Assembly: GCF_036227565.1 (NCBI RefSeq)
Contig: NZ_CP109460.1
Span: forward strand, 4,030,001-4,094,000
DNA: 64,000 nt
Reading direction: 5' to 3'
Source: Streptomyces sp. NBC_01454
GTDB lineage: Bacteria > Actinomycetota > Actinomycetes > Streptomycetales > Streptomycetaceae
In this document: piece by piece, positions 8,526-17,540 of the stretch
Layout: each line of letters begins with the position of its first letter
Position numbering within the stretch: the stretch's first letter is position 1
Translations under genes and position numbers: made by a program
The notes under the pieces: generated by a model
The model's input: the letters and a program-made list of their open reading frames with translations, nothing else
Database searches by the model: none
Told to the model about the DNA's origin: nothing

Positions 8526-9557
8526 ATGGCGCTCACCCTCTACGTCGACACCGCGCGCTGGCGGGCGCATCAGCAGAGCGTTCTCCAGCAGTTCCCCGGG
8601 CTCGTCCCGGTCTGCAAGGGCAACGGCTACGGCTTCGGCCATGAGCGCCTCGCCGACGAGGCGACCCGCCTGGGTGCCGACATCCTCGCGGTCGGGACCA
8701 CCTACGAGGCGGCCCGTATCAAGGACTTCTTCAGCGGCGACCTGCTCGTCCTGACGCCGTTCCGCCACGGCGAGGAGCCGGTGCCGCTGCCCGACCGGGC
8801 GATCCGCTCGGTCTCCTCCGTCGAGGGCGTCGGTGGCCTGGTCGGCGCCCGCGTGGTCATCGAGGTCATGAGCAGCATGAAGCGCCATGGCGTCAAGCCG
8901 GAGGACCTTCCGAAGCTGGCCACGGCCATCGAGGACGTCCGGCTCGAGGGCTTCGCGATCCACCTTCCCCTGGACCGCACCGACGGGTCGGACGCGGTCG
9001 AGGAGGTCATCGGCTGGATGGACCGGCTCCGTGCCGCCCGCCTCCCCCTGCACACCATGTTCGTCAGCCACCTCAAGGCCGATGAACTCGCCCGTCTCCA
9101 GCAGCAGTTCCCGCAGACGCGGTTCCGCGCGCGGATCGGTACCCGGCTGTGGCTGGGCGACCACGAGGCCACCGAGTACCGCGGTGCGGTGCTCGACGTC
9201 ACGCGGATCGCCAAGGGCGAGCGCTTCGGCTACCGCCAGCAGAAGGCGGCCTCCGACGGCTACCTGGTCGTGGTCGCCGGTGGCACCTCGCACGGCGTCG
9301 GCCTGGAGTCTCCCAAGGCGCTGCACGGCGTGATGCCGCGTGCCAAGGGCGTGGCGCGGGCCGGCCTGGCCACCGTCAACCGCAATCTCGCGCCCTACGT
9401 GTGGGCCGGGAAGCAGCGCTGGTTCGCGGAGCCCCCGCACATGCAGGTGTCGATCCTGTTCGTGCCGGGTGATGCCCCGCAGCCGCAGGTCGGCGAGGAG
9501 CTGGTGGCCCATCTGCGGCACACCACCACGCAGTACGACCGCCTCATGGACCGCTGA
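8526..9557 (+). CDS. Alanine racemase-like PLP protein (probably not a canonical racemase)
   Basis: A 343-residue fold-type III PLP-barrel protein. The N-terminal VPVCKGNGYGFG contains the lysine (about residue 38) that would hold PLP, equivalent to VVKANAYGHG of Alr. The C-terminal part is shorter than usual, and where racemases have the GYADG loop with the second catalytic tyrosine this protein reads VVVAGGTSHGVGL. It therefore may bind PLP without racemising alanine. It follows femX in the same direction, suggesting a role in peptidoglycan bridge or amino-acid supply. Confidence 0.8.
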   Translation: MALTLYVDTARWRAHQQSVLQQFPGLVPVCKGNGYGFGHERLADEATRLGADILAVGTTYEAARIKDFFSGDLLVLTPFRHGEEPVPLPDRAIRSVSSVEGVGGLVGARVVIEVMSSMKRHGVKPEDLPKLATAIEDVRLEGFAIHLPLDRTDGSDAVEEVIGWMDRLRAARLPLHTMFVSHLKADELARLQQQFPQTRFRARIGTRLWLGDHEATEYRGAVLDVTRIAKGERFGYRQQKAASDGYLVVVAGGTSHGVGLESPKALHGVMPRAKGVARAGLATVNRNLAPYVWAGKQRWFAEPPHMQVSILFVPGDAPQPQVGEELVAHLRHTTTQYDRLMDR

Positions 9558-9584
9558 GCCGGACGGGGCTCGCTCCGGACGGAC

Positions 9585-9631
9585 CAAGGGCCCGGTGCCG
9601 CAGACATCTCCTGCGGCGCCGGGCCCTTGGC
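9585..9631. terminator. Strong bidirectional terminator
   Basis: Inverted repeat with 20-bp arms (one G-T wobble) and a 7-nt loop, left arm starting CCAAGGGCCCGG. It lies between the convergent racemase-like gene and the GT87 gene. Confidence 0.85.
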
Positions 9632-9654
9632 GCACCATCCGGCCGGGTGCCGGC

Positions 9655-11136
9655 TCACTCCCGTACGGTGCCCCAGCGCACCCGTGGCGCCGTCTCGAAG
9701 TGCACCGCGTGCCGGGGCTGGTGGTGGGTCCTCCCGAGCACGAACACATCGGCGCTGCGGTCCAGGACACCGCCCGAGGGATCGTCGTCCCCGTCCCTGC
9801 GGACCACATCGCGCTCCGGCAGCCAAATGTCCCGCACCACGACGGCACACAGGTACAGGGTGCCCAAGAGGTGCAGGGCGATGGCCAGTTGGTAGCCCTC
9901 CGTGGGGAGCCCCTGGTGCTTGTCGCCGTTTCCCGTGTAGGCGAGGTACATCCAGATCCCCAGGAAGTACATGACCTCGCAGGCCTGCCAGATCAGGAAG
10001 TCCCGCCAGCGCGGCCGGGCCAGCGCGGCGAGCGGGATCAGCCACAGGACGTACTGCGGCGAGTAGACCTTGTTGGTGAGGATGAACAGCGCGACGACCA
10101 GGAACGCCAGCTGAGCGAAGCGCGGCCGGCGCGGCGCGTAGAAGGTCAGCAGGCCGATACCGGCGCAGCCGAGGATCATCAGCAGTGTGGCGTAGGTATT
10201 GGCGTTCTCCAGAGGGTTCCCGGTGCGCTGCGAGATCAGCAGCCAGACCGAGCCGAAGTCGATGGGCCGTTCCTGGCTGAACGTATAGAACTTCGCCCAG
10301 CCCTCCCTGATATGGAATCCCGCGGCATCATGCGTGATCATCACCGGGAGATTCACCACCAGCCAGGACACCACGGCGCCGGTCACTGCCTTCCGGTACG
10401 CACGCCAGGCCCCCGCGCGCCAGCACAGGACCAGCAGGGGGCCCAGCAGCAGCACCGGATACAGCTTCGCCGCGGTGGCCAGTCCGATGAGGACACCGGC
10501 CGCCAGCGGGCGGCTGCGTGACCACATCAGCATCCCCGCGGCGGTCAGGGCGATCGCCAGGAGATCCCAGTTGATGGTGGCGGTGAGGGCGGCGGCGGGC
10601 GCCAGGGCGACAAGGAGGCCGTCCCAGGGGCGCCGCCGGTGAGTGCGGGTCACGCATACGGCGACCACGACGGCACAGATCATCAGCATGCCGGCGTTGA
10701 CCAGCCAGTAGATCTGTTCGCGCTGCTGGATGCCGCCCGAGTGCGGCGTCATCCAGGAGGCGACCTCCATGAAGACACCGGTGAGCACCGGGTACTCGAG
10801 ATACTCCATATCGCCCGGCAGCCGATCGAAGTACGGGATCAGCCCATCGGCGAAGCCCCGCCCCGCATAGAGGTGGGGGATGTCGGAGTAGCAGGCGTGG
10901 ATGTACTGGCTCGTGGCACCGAAGAACCAGCCGCCGTTGTAGCACGGAAGCTTCTGCACCATGCCGAGCGCGAACATGCCGATGGCGACCAGCGCGATGA
11001 CCCGTACCGGTGTCAGCCAGCTCGTTCCGAGCAGTGCGTGCCGGCCGATCGGTCCTCCGATCAGCTCGCTGCCGGCCGCCGCCACCTCATCCCGCTCCGT
11101 CGGCCGCACCGACTCGTCCCGTCGCACGCTCGTCAT
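9655..11136 (-). CDS. Polyprenyl-phosphate-dependent membrane glycosyltransferase, GT87-like
   Basis: A 493-residue polytopic membrane protein with about 10-12 helices and a large loop between the first helices containing FDRLPGDMEYLEYPVLTG, where acidic residues of GT-C enzymes lie; GLATAAKLYPVLLLGPLLVL is typical of GT87/DUF2029 mannosyltransferase-like proteins. These act outside the membrane using lipid-linked sugar. Start is ATG 11136 after CAGGATGGGG; the longer open frame begins inside a parS site and reads through a terminator, so I reject it. Sugar and acceptor are unknown. Confidence 0.82.
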   Translation of the reverse strand: MTSVRRDESVRPTERDEVAAAGSELIGGPIGRHALLGTSWLTPVRVIALVAIGMFALGMVQKLPCYNGGWFFGATSQYIHACYSDIPHLYAGRGFADGLIPYFDRLPGDMEYLEYPVLTGVFMEVASWMTPHSGGIQQREQIYWLVNAGMLMICAVVVAVCVTRTHRRRPWDGLLVALAPAAALTATINWDLLAIALTAAGMLMWSRSRPLAAGVLIGLATAAKLYPVLLLGPLLVLCWRAGAWRAYRKAVTGAVVSWLVVNLPVMITHDAAGFHIREGWAKFYTFSQERPIDFGSVWLLISQRTGNPLENANTYATLLMILGCAGIGLLTFYAPRRPRFAQLAFLVVALFILTNKVYSPQYVLWLIPLAALARPRWRDFLIWQACEVMYFLGIWMYLAYTGNGDKHQGLPTEGYQLAIALHLLGTLYLCAVVVRDIWLPERDVVRRDGDDDPSGGVLDRSADVFVLGRTHHQPRHAVHFETAPRVRWGTVRE

Positions 11137-11174
11137 GGCCCCATCCTGCCGTACGACCCTGCGCGGAAGACGGC

Positions 11175-11209
11175 GAAGCCCCCGCCCGGACAAGCCGGGC
11201 GGGGGCTTC
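11175..11209. terminator. Terminator downstream of the PBP gene
   Basis: Perfect 15-bp inverted repeat with a 5-nt loop (left arm starts GAAGCCCCCGCCCGG). It sits between the end of the minus-strand PBP gene and the start of the GT87 gene, just beyond two parS sites. Confidence 0.85.
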
Positions 11210-11219
11210 GTGGCTCCCT

Positions 11220-11233
11220 GTTTCACGTGAAAC
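11220..11233. promoter_or_regulatory. parS: parS site, exact
   Basis: GTTTCACGTGAAAC in the spacer between the GT87 and PBP genes. The next copy begins 21 bp on (two helical turns). Confidence 0.96.
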
Positions 11234-11240
11234 ATTCAGC

Positions 11241-11254
11241 GTTTCACGTGAAAC
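11241..11254. promoter_or_regulatory. parS: parS site, exact
   Basis: Second GTTTCACGTGAAAC of the pair, 12 bp outside the PBP stop codon. Confidence 0.96.
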
Positions 11255-11266
11255 GGTCGGTGCTCA

Positions 11267-13924
11267 TCAACCGGTCGGGCCGCCGAACCAGCCGCCACCG
11301 GTCGCGTCCGTCGGAGCAGGCGTCGGACTGGTGCCACCGTTGCCACCGCCCGGTCCACCAGGTCCGCCCGTTCCGCCTCCGTTGCCTCCGCCGCCGTTAC
11401 CGGCTCCACCACTGTTCTTGCAGTTGATGTCCCAGGGAGAGCAGGAGTCCGAGGGGCTGGGGCTGGGAGAGTTCGTCGGGGGAGCGGACTGGCTGGGAGT
11501 CCCCGACGGGGTGTTCGACGGCGTGTCCGACGGCGTGGGGGTCGGCGTCGGAGTCGGCATGCCGGGCTCGTCCACCCGGTCCCCGATGGGCGTGGCGGAC
11601 TGGAAGTCCTCCGGCGTCACGCCCTTCATCGCCTGCAGCATGTACTCGGTCCACACCTCGGTGGGCAGCGCGCCACCGTGGATCGAGTCGAAGCCACCGA
11701 CACCGTTCATGGACAGCTGACGCGGGTTCTGTGCGTCCTCACGGAACATCGTGACGGACGTCGACAGCTGCTTGGTGTAGCCCACGAACCAGGCCGACTT
11801 GTTCTCGTCGGTGGTACCGGTCTTGCCCGCGGCCGGCATACCCAGCCGCTTGGCTTCCTTCGCGGTGCCGTTCTGGATGACGTTCTTCAGTACCTTGGTC
11901 ACGTTGTTGGCGATGTTGGAATCCATCCCGGTCTCGGGCTTGGGCTTGTCGAAGCCCTTCAGATCCTCGCCCTCGAACGTCACCTTGGTCACCGAATACG
12001 GCTCGACCTTCGTCCCCGAATCGGCGAACGTGGCATAGGCATCGGCCATCCGGATCGCGCTCGGCGTGGAGGTGCCCAGGGCGAATGAAGGGTTCAGGTT
12101 CTTGTCGAAGCTGGCCGGCGCAATGCCCGCCGCCTGTGCCATGTCCCGGACCTTGCTCATCCCGACATCCATGCCGAGCTGCACGAACGGAGTGTTGACG
12201 GACTGCTCCATCGCCTTGGTCAAGGGGATGTAGCCCCAGCGATGGTTGCTCTCATTCTCCTGATAGAAGACCGAGTTGTCCCGCTTCCGGACGAAGTTGC
12301 CCTGAGCGTCCTTCACCTTGAGGTGGTCATCGCCGTTGTAGCGGCTGTCCGGCGAGACCGGCTGCCCGCCGCTCTTGACCGTTCCGTACTTCATCGCCGC
12401 CGCGAGCACGAACGGCTTCCAGGTCGAGCCGACCGGCACACCGAAGGTATCCGCGTTGTTGCTGAAGTGGCCCTTGTCGTAGCCCTCACCGCCGTACAGG
12501 GCGACGATCTTGCCGTCTCCCGGTACCACCGAGGCCCCACCGAACTGGACGTATTTGTCCTTCGCGCGCTTCTTGGGGTCGATGTACCGCTTGTCGACCT
12601 TCTTGACCGCGGTCTCGAGCTGATTGGTCCGCTTCGCGTCAAAGGTCGTCCGGATCGTGTAGCCGCCCTTGTCGAACTGCGCCTCACTGAGCCCGGCGTG
12701 CTTGAGCACGTACTTCTTCGCGGTGTCCATCATGTAGCCGATCTGACCGCTCTTGCTGGCGACCGGCTTCGGCAGCTTCGGCTTGGGGAACTTCCCACGG
12801 TAGGAGTCCCGCTGTGCCTTCGACATGAGGTGGTTGTCGACCTCGCGGTCGAGGATCCAGGACCAGCGCGCCTCGGCACGCTTGGTGTTCGCCGCCCGGG
12901 TGGCTCCCGGGCTGGTACCGCCCGCGGGGTCGTACAGATCCGCACCCTTGAGCACGGTGGCCAGGAAGGCGCTCTGGTCCGGCTTCAGCTTGTCGGCGTC
13001 CACGCCGTAGTACGCCTGAGCCGCCGCCTGGATGCCGTAGGCCCCGCGGCCGTAGTAGCTGGTGTTGAGGTACCCCTGAAGGATCTGGTCCTTGTTCTTC
13101 GACCAGCCGACCTTGATCGCGATGAACAGTTCCTTGAACTTGCGGTCAAGGGTCTGCTGCTGGCTCAGCATCGCGTTCTTCACATACTGCTGCGTGATCG
13201 TCGATCCGCCCTGGGTCTCGCCACCCTTGGCCATGTTGAGCACGGCGCGCGCGATACCCATCGGGTCCACACCCGAGTCCGTACGGAACGAGGCATTCTC
13301 CGCGGAGATCGCCGCATTCTGCATCGAACGCGGAATTTCATTGATCGTGACGTTCTGCCGGTTTGTCTCACCGTCGCGCGCCATGACCTTGCCATTGGCC
13401 CAGAGATAAACGTTGTTCTGCGACCTGGCGGCCAGGCTCTCGTCGGGAACGTGCACCACGGCCAGCGCGACTCCGGAAACGCCGACGATCAGCCCTATGA
13501 AACCGACGCACAGGCTGGCGACCTGTTTCCAGGACGGCACGAAGCGCCGCCAGCCGGTGCGGTGGGCACGCGGGTAATCGATCAGACGCTTCTTGGCGGG
13601 CTTCCCGCCGCCGCGACCGCGGCCCTCGGGGCCGCCACCACCGCGCCGGCCTCCGCCACCGCGACCACGACCGCCGGCACCACCGTCACCGGAGGCCGTG
13701 CCGGAGTCCTCGGACACCCTTCGACGCCCGCGCTGGGCGGCTCTGCGGGCCTCGGCGCGCCCGCCCTGCCGCGGCTCATGACCGTACGGCTCGGAGGGGG
13801 CAGGACCGGCAGCCGAGCCACGCGAAGGGGCGCCTCGACGCCCCGGTGGCTGCGGTGCGGCGCGTCGGGCCGCGGCACGTCCGCCACTCTGCGGTTGTGG
13901 CGGTTTGCGACGGTGCTCGCTCAT
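11267..13924 (-). CDS. Bifunctional class A penicillin-binding protein (transglycosylase/transpeptidase)
   Basis: An 885-residue enzyme that polymerises lipid II and cross-links peptidoglycan outside the membrane. Order: a basic Arg/Gly/Pro-rich cytoplasmic N-terminus (about 1-125), one membrane helix (about 133-155), a GT51 transglycosylase domain with ISAENASFRTDSGVD and GGSTITQQYVKN, then the transpeptidase with active-site motif GSTWKPF (SxxK), the SVN motif in AMEQSVNTPF and KTGTT. The tail is a Thr/Pro/Ser- then Gly-rich region (about 790-885), probably spanning or binding the wall. The gene is followed by two parS sites and a terminator and is divergent from the PadR gene. Confidence 0.95.
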   Translation of the reverse strand: MSEHRRKPPQPQSGGRAAARRAAPQPPGRRGAPSRGSAAGPAPSEPYGHEPRQGGRAEARRAAQRGRRRVSEDSGTASGDGGAGGRGRGGGGRRGGGGPEGRGRGGGKPAKKRLIDYPRAHRTGWRRFVPSWKQVASLCVGFIGLIVGVSGVALAVVHVPDESLAARSQNNVYLWANGKVMARDGETNRQNVTINEIPRSMQNAAISAENASFRTDSGVDPMGIARAVLNMAKGGETQGGSTITQQYVKNAMLSQQQTLDRKFKELFIAIKVGWSKNKDQILQGYLNTSYYGRGAYGIQAAAQAYYGVDADKLKPDQSAFLATVLKGADLYDPAGGTSPGATRAANTKRAEARWSWILDREVDNHLMSKAQRDSYRGKFPKPKLPKPVASKSGQIGYMMDTAKKYVLKHAGLSEAQFDKGGYTIRTTFDAKRTNQLETAVKKVDKRYIDPKKRAKDKYVQFGGASVVPGDGKIVALYGGEGYDKGHFSNNADTFGVPVGSTWKPFVLAAAMKYGTVKSGGQPVSPDSRYNGDDHLKVKDAQGNFVRKRDNSVFYQENESNHRWGYIPLTKAMEQSVNTPFVQLGMDVGMSKVRDMAQAAGIAPASFDKNLNPSFALGTSTPSAIRMADAYATFADSGTKVEPYSVTKVTFEGEDLKGFDKPKPETGMDSNIANNVTKVLKNVIQNGTAKEAKRLGMPAAGKTGTTDENKSAWFVGYTKQLSTSVTMFREDAQNPRQLSMNGVGGFDSIHGGALPTEVWTEYMLQAMKGVTPEDFQSATPIGDRVDEPGMPTPTPTPTPSDTPSNTPSGTPSQSAPPTNSPSPSPSDSCSPWDINCKNSGGAGNGGGGNGGGTGGPGGPGGGNGGTSPTPAPTDATGGGWFGGPTG

Positions 13925-14284
13925 GGAACGAATACTCCTCGGGCAGGCGCGCTATCTCGTCGCCTGAAGGCGGCAGTTGTCTTCAGGTCCCCCCGGATGC
14001 ACGGCTCGCTCCTAGGCGCGAGCCGCACTACACCGAGGACGGGGACGTCAGATATAGGCCCACGGTTCCCGGCAGTCTGCATGCCGCACAGACTACGCAC
14101 GACCAAAACCTGCCCAGTGTTGAAATTCACTCCAAATCAGTCAGGTTGGGTAGCACGAATCAGTGATGTGACGCCGTTCACCATCCCCCCTCTTGTTCCG
14201 CCCCGGTGACCGTTCTATCGTCTGGATGTATCGAGTCGATACATCAGCGCGACATAAAGAACGCACAGACCAGGGAGGCGGAGG
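13925..14284. promoter_or_regulatory. Divergent PBP / padR regulatory spacer
   Basis: 360 bp without a supported gene. It carries the leader of the PBP gene (an AAGGAG-free, weak site before ATG 13924) and, next to padR, the operator at 14226-14244. Nothing else stands out. Confidence 0.6.
14226..14244. promoter_or_regulatory. Palindromic operator, probable PadR binding site
   Basis: Perfect 9-bp arms ATGTATCGA and TCGATACAT around a single G, ending 40 bp before the padR start. The ATGT...ACAT ends match the general PadR operator pattern. Autoregulation is inferred. Confidence 0.75.
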
Positions 14285-14965
14285 ATGAGCAGACGTTCCG
14301 GCATCCTTGAGTTCGCCGTCCTCGGCCTGCTCCGCGAATCCCCGATGCATGGCTATGAGCTGCGGAAACGGCTCAACACCTCGCTCGGGGTCTTCCGTGC
14401 GTTCAGCTATGGCACCCTCTACCCCTGCCTCAAGGCGCTGGTCGCCAACGGCTGGCTCATCGAGGAGACGGAGGGTGCTGCGGAGGGCGTACCGGCCGCG
14501 GCTCTGACGGGGCGCCGAGCCAAGATCGTCTACCGATTGACCGCAGCGGGCAAAGAGCACTTCGAGGAGCTGCTCGCGCACTCCGGACCGGATGCGTGGG
14601 AGGACGAGCACTTCGGGGTCCGCTTCGCATTCTTCGGCCAGACGTCGCGGGACGTGCGGATGCGGGTGCTGGAAGGCCGCCGCAGCCGGCTGGAGGAGCG
14701 CCTCGAGCGAATGCGTACCTCCCTGGCCAGATCCCGCGAGCGGCTGGACGACTACACCCTCGAGCTGCAGCGGCACGGCATGGAGTCCGTGGAGCGCGAA
14801 GTCCGCTGGCTGAACGAGCTCATCGAAAGTGAGCGTGCCGGGCGCGATCAGCGCGCACCGGGTTCCGCAGCACAGGACAGCAACCACCAGTCAGGAGATA
14901 CGGGCGGCCTGCCCCGGCACCGGGGTGGTACCCGGCCGGATCCGTCCGATGACACCACCACATGA
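14285..14965 (+). CDS. PadR family transcriptional regulator
   Basis: A 226-residue regulator. Residues about 6-95 form the PadR winged helix, with [23 protein letters not shown] and [17 protein letters not shown]; residues about 120-190 form a coiled coil ([22 protein letters not shown]) used for dimerisation, as in the Vir-type subfamily. The last 35 residues are polar and unstructured. Start ATG 14285 follows GGGAGGCGG. A palindromic operator lies 40 bp upstream. It precedes the inositol-phosphate synthase gene by 46 bp, so that gene may be a target or be co-transcribed. Confidence 0.93.
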   Translation: MSRRSGILEFAVLGLLRESPMHGYELRKRLNTSLGVFRAFSYGTLYPCLKALVANGWLIEETEGAAEGVPAAALTGRRAKIVYRLTAAGKEHFEELLAHSGPDAWEDEHFGVRFAFFGQTSRDVRMRVLEGRRSRLEERLERMRTSLARSRERLDDYTLELQRHGMESVEREVRWLNELIESERAGRDQRAPGSAAQDSNHQSGDTGGLPRHRGGTRPDPSDDTTT

Positions 14966-15011
14966 GGTTCCGTCGTACGGAGCCTCATCGAGATCACAGG
15001 GAGCAACCGGA

Positions 15012-16094
15012 ATGGGTTCGGTTCGCGTAGCCATCGTCGGCGTGGGCAACTGCGCCGCCTCGCTGGTACAGGGCGTCGAGTACTACAAGGACGCCGACCC
15101 GAAGAGCCGCGTGCCCGGCCTCATGCACGTGCAGTTCGGCGAGTACCACGTGCGTGACGTCGAGTTCGTGGCCGCCTTCGACGTCGACGCCAAGAAGGTC
15201 GGGCTCGACCTCGCGGATGCCATCGGCGCCAGCGAGAACAACACCATCAAGATCTGCGACGTGCCGAACGCCGGCGTGAAGGTCCAGCGCGGCCACACCC
15301 ACGACGGCCTGGGCAAGTACTACCGCCAGACCATCGAGGAGTCCGCCGAGGCCCCCGTCGACGTCGTCCAGGTCCTCAAGGACAAGCAGGTCGACGTCCT
15401 GGTCTGCTACCTCCCCGTCGGCTCCGAGGACGCGGCGAAGTTCTACGCGCAGTGCGCCATCGACGCCAAGGTCGCCTTCGTCAACGCCCTCCCGGTCTTC
15501 ATCGCCGGCACCAAGGAGTGGGCGGACAAGTTCACCGAGGCCGGTGTCCCGATCGTCGGTGACGACATCAAGTCGCAGGTCGGTGCCACGATCACGCACC
15601 GGGTGATGGCCAAGCTCTTCGAGGACCGGGGCGTCATCCTGGACCGCACGATGCAGCTGAACGTCGGCGGCAACATGGACTTCAAGAACATGCTCGAGCG
15701 CGAGCGCCTGGAGTCCAAGAAGATCTCCAAGACGCAGGCCGTCACCTCGCAGATCCGGGACCGTGAACTGGGCGAGGACAACGTCCACATCGGCCCCTCG
15801 GACTACGTGGCCTGGCTGGACGACCGCAAGTGGGCCTACGTCCGGCTCGAGGGCCGCGCCTTCGGTGACGTTCCGCTGAACCTGGAGTACAAGCTCGAGG
15901 TGTGGGACTCCCCGAACTCCGCGGGTGTCATCATCGACGCCGTGCGCGCCGCGAAGATCGCCAAGGACCGGGGCGTCGGTGGCCCCATCCTCTCCGCGTC
16001 CTCGTACTTCATGAAGTCGCCGCCGGTGCAGTACTTCGACGACGAGGCACGGGAGAACGTCGAGAAGTTCATCAACGGCGAGGTCGAGCGCTGA
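15012..16094 (+). CDS. ino1: Inositol-3-phosphate (myo-inositol-1-phosphate) synthase
   Basis: A 360-residue NAD-dependent enzyme converting glucose-6-phosphate to inositol-3-phosphate, the precursor of phosphatidylinositol and mycothiol. The start is ATG 15012 ([21 protein letters not shown], the Rossmann glycine loop), 9 bp after ACAGGGAGCAAC; the longer open frame overlaps padR and has no support. Conserved [17 protein letters not shown] and [12 protein letters not shown] are present, as in the short actinobacterial form. A strong hairpin follows. Confidence 0.96.
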   Translation: MGSVRVAIVGVGNCAASLVQGVEYYKDADPKSRVPGLMHVQFGEYHVRDVEFVAAFDVDAKKVGLDLADAIGASENNTIKICDVPNAGVKVQRGHTHDGLGKYYRQTIEESAEAPVDVVQVLKDKQVDVLVCYLPVGSEDAAKFYAQCAIDAKVAFVNALPVFIAGTKEWADKFTEAGVPIVGDDIKSQVGATITHRVMAKLFEDRGVILDRTMQLNVGGNMDFKNMLERERLESKKISKTQAVTSQIRDRELGEDNVHIGPSDYVAWLDDRKWAYVRLEGRAFGDVPLNLEYKLEVWDSPNSAGVIIDAVRAAKIAKDRGVGGPILSASSYFMKSPPVQYFDDEARENVEKFINGEVER

Positions 16095-16115
16095 GACGCC
16101 CGACGCCTCTCCCCC

Positions 16116-16148
16116 GCAGGCCCCCGGGTGTTCCACCCGGGGGCCTGC
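16116..16148. terminator. Terminator after ino1
   Basis: Perfect inverted repeat, 14-bp arms starting GCAGGCCCCCGGGT, with a 5-nt loop, 22 bp after the ino1 stop. Confidence 0.85.
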
Positions 16149-16155
16149 GGGCTGT

Positions 16156-17451
16156 GTGAGGCTGTGCCTCATGCATGCGGTGCGCGCCCTGTCCGTCTTA
16201 CTCCGGCTACGCGACTTCCGTTCGCTCCTCGCGGCACGGCTCCTGTCGCAAGCGGCCGACGGAGTGTTCCAGGTCGCCCTCGCGACATTCGTCGTCTTCT
16301 CGCCCGAGAAACAGGCCTCGCCCGCGGCCATCGCCTCCGCCATGGCGATCCTGCTGCTGCCGTACTCGCTCCTCGGGCCGTTCACCGGTGTCCTGCTCGA
16401 CCGCTGGCGGCGTCGTCAGGTCCTGCTGTACGGCAACCTGCTGCGGACCGTGCTGGCCATGGTGACCGCGGGGCTGGTCGCGTCGGAGGTCCCGGACTGG
16501 CTCTTCTACGCCTCGGCCCTCTCCGTGACGGCCGTGAACCGCTTCGTCCTGGCCGGCCTCTCGGCCGCGCTTCCCAGAGTGGTCAACGGTGAACAGCAGC
16601 TGGTCATGGCCAACTCCCTTGCCCCCACTGCCGGAACGCTCGCCGCGACGGCCGGCGGCGGGCTCGCCTTCGCCCTCCGGCTGGTCGGCTCGGATGTGGA
16701 CGCGTTCGTCGTACTCCTCGCCGCGGCCCTCTACTTCTGTTCGGCCCTCACCTCACTGCGCATGACACCACAGCTGCTCGGACCGGATGCCGCACGCCTC
16801 CAACCCCATCTGTGGGAAGCCCTGTTGAGCACGGTGCGCGGCCTTGCGGAGGGTCTTCGCCATCTCGCCGAGCGGCGCACCGCGGCGCGCGCGCTGACCG
16901 CGATGACCTTGATCCGGTTCTGCTACGGAGCTCTGACGGTCATGGTGCTGATGCTGTGCCGGTACTCCTGGTCCGCCACCGCATCCGAGGGCCTGGCACT
17001 GCTCGGGATCACCCTCGCGGTGTCCGGTGGAGGGTTCTTCACCGCCGCTGTCGTCACGCCCTGGGCCGTCACACGGCTCACCGCGTTCGGCTGGATCGTC
17101 TGCTGTGCCGCCCTGGGCGCCGTACTGGTGCCGGCCCTGGGGCTGTTCTTCACGCCGGGCCCGATGCTGGCGGCCGCATTCGTGCTCGGCCTCAGCACAC
17201 AAGGGACCAAGATCTCGACGGACACCATCGTCCAGTCTTCCGTCGATGACGCCTTCCGCGGACGGGTCTTCGCCCTGTACGACGTCCTGTTCAACGTCGC
17301 CTTCGTCGGCGCCGCCGCCGTCGCCGCGCTGATGCTGCCGCCGGACGGACGGTCCATCGCACTGCTGGGCGTGGTGACCGTGCTGTACGCGCTGGTGGCT
17401 GTGACGGTTGTCCGCTTCGGCCGGGGAGAGAGGCCATCGCCCGTGCGGTGA
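16156..17451 (+). CDS. MFS transporter
   Basis: A 431-residue major facilitator with about 10-12 helices. LLSQAADGVFQVALA opens the first helix and GVLLDRWRRRQVL is the MFS loop 2-3 signature (GxxxDRxGRR type). Start is GTG 16156 or ATG 16171; neither has a strong ribosome-binding site. Leucine 15 is encoded by TTA (16198-16200), rare in Streptomyces and dependent on the bldA tRNA. The gene begins directly behind the ino1 terminator. Substrate unknown. Confidence 0.85.
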   Translation: MRLCLMHAVRALSVLLRLRDFRSLLAARLLSQAADGVFQVALATFVVFSPEKQASPAAIASAMAILLLPYSLLGPFTGVLLDRWRRRQVLLYGNLLRTVLAMVTAGLVASEVPDWLFYASALSVTAVNRFVLAGLSAALPRVVNGEQQLVMANSLAPTAGTLAATAGGGLAFALRLVGSDVDAFVVLLAAALYFCSALTSLRMTPQLLGPDAARLQPHLWEALLSTVRGLAEGLRHLAERRTAARALTAMTLIRFCYGALTVMVLMLCRYSWSATASEGLALLGITLAVSGGGFFTAAVVTPWAVTRLTAFGWIVCCAALGAVLVPALGLFFTPGPMLAAAFVLGLSTQGTKISTDTIVQSSVDDAFRGRVFALYDVLFNVAFVGAAAVAALMLPPDGRSIALLGVVTVLYALVAVTVVRFGRGERPSPVR

Positions 17452-17540
17452 GCACCTCGGCCTCGGCGGCTGGGCCCGCGGACCGGATACCTTACGGGCG
17501 TCCTACACAAGCCTGTACGCATCAAAACCGGGGGAATCCC

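Noticed and set aside
9925..9945. Possible parS near GTTTCCCGTGTAGG
   Set aside because: Too many mismatches and no palindrome.
11137..11235. N-terminal extension of the GT87 protein starting MFHVKQ
   Set aside because: The extra codons translate a parS site and a terminator hairpin; a good start with ribosome-binding site exists at 11136.
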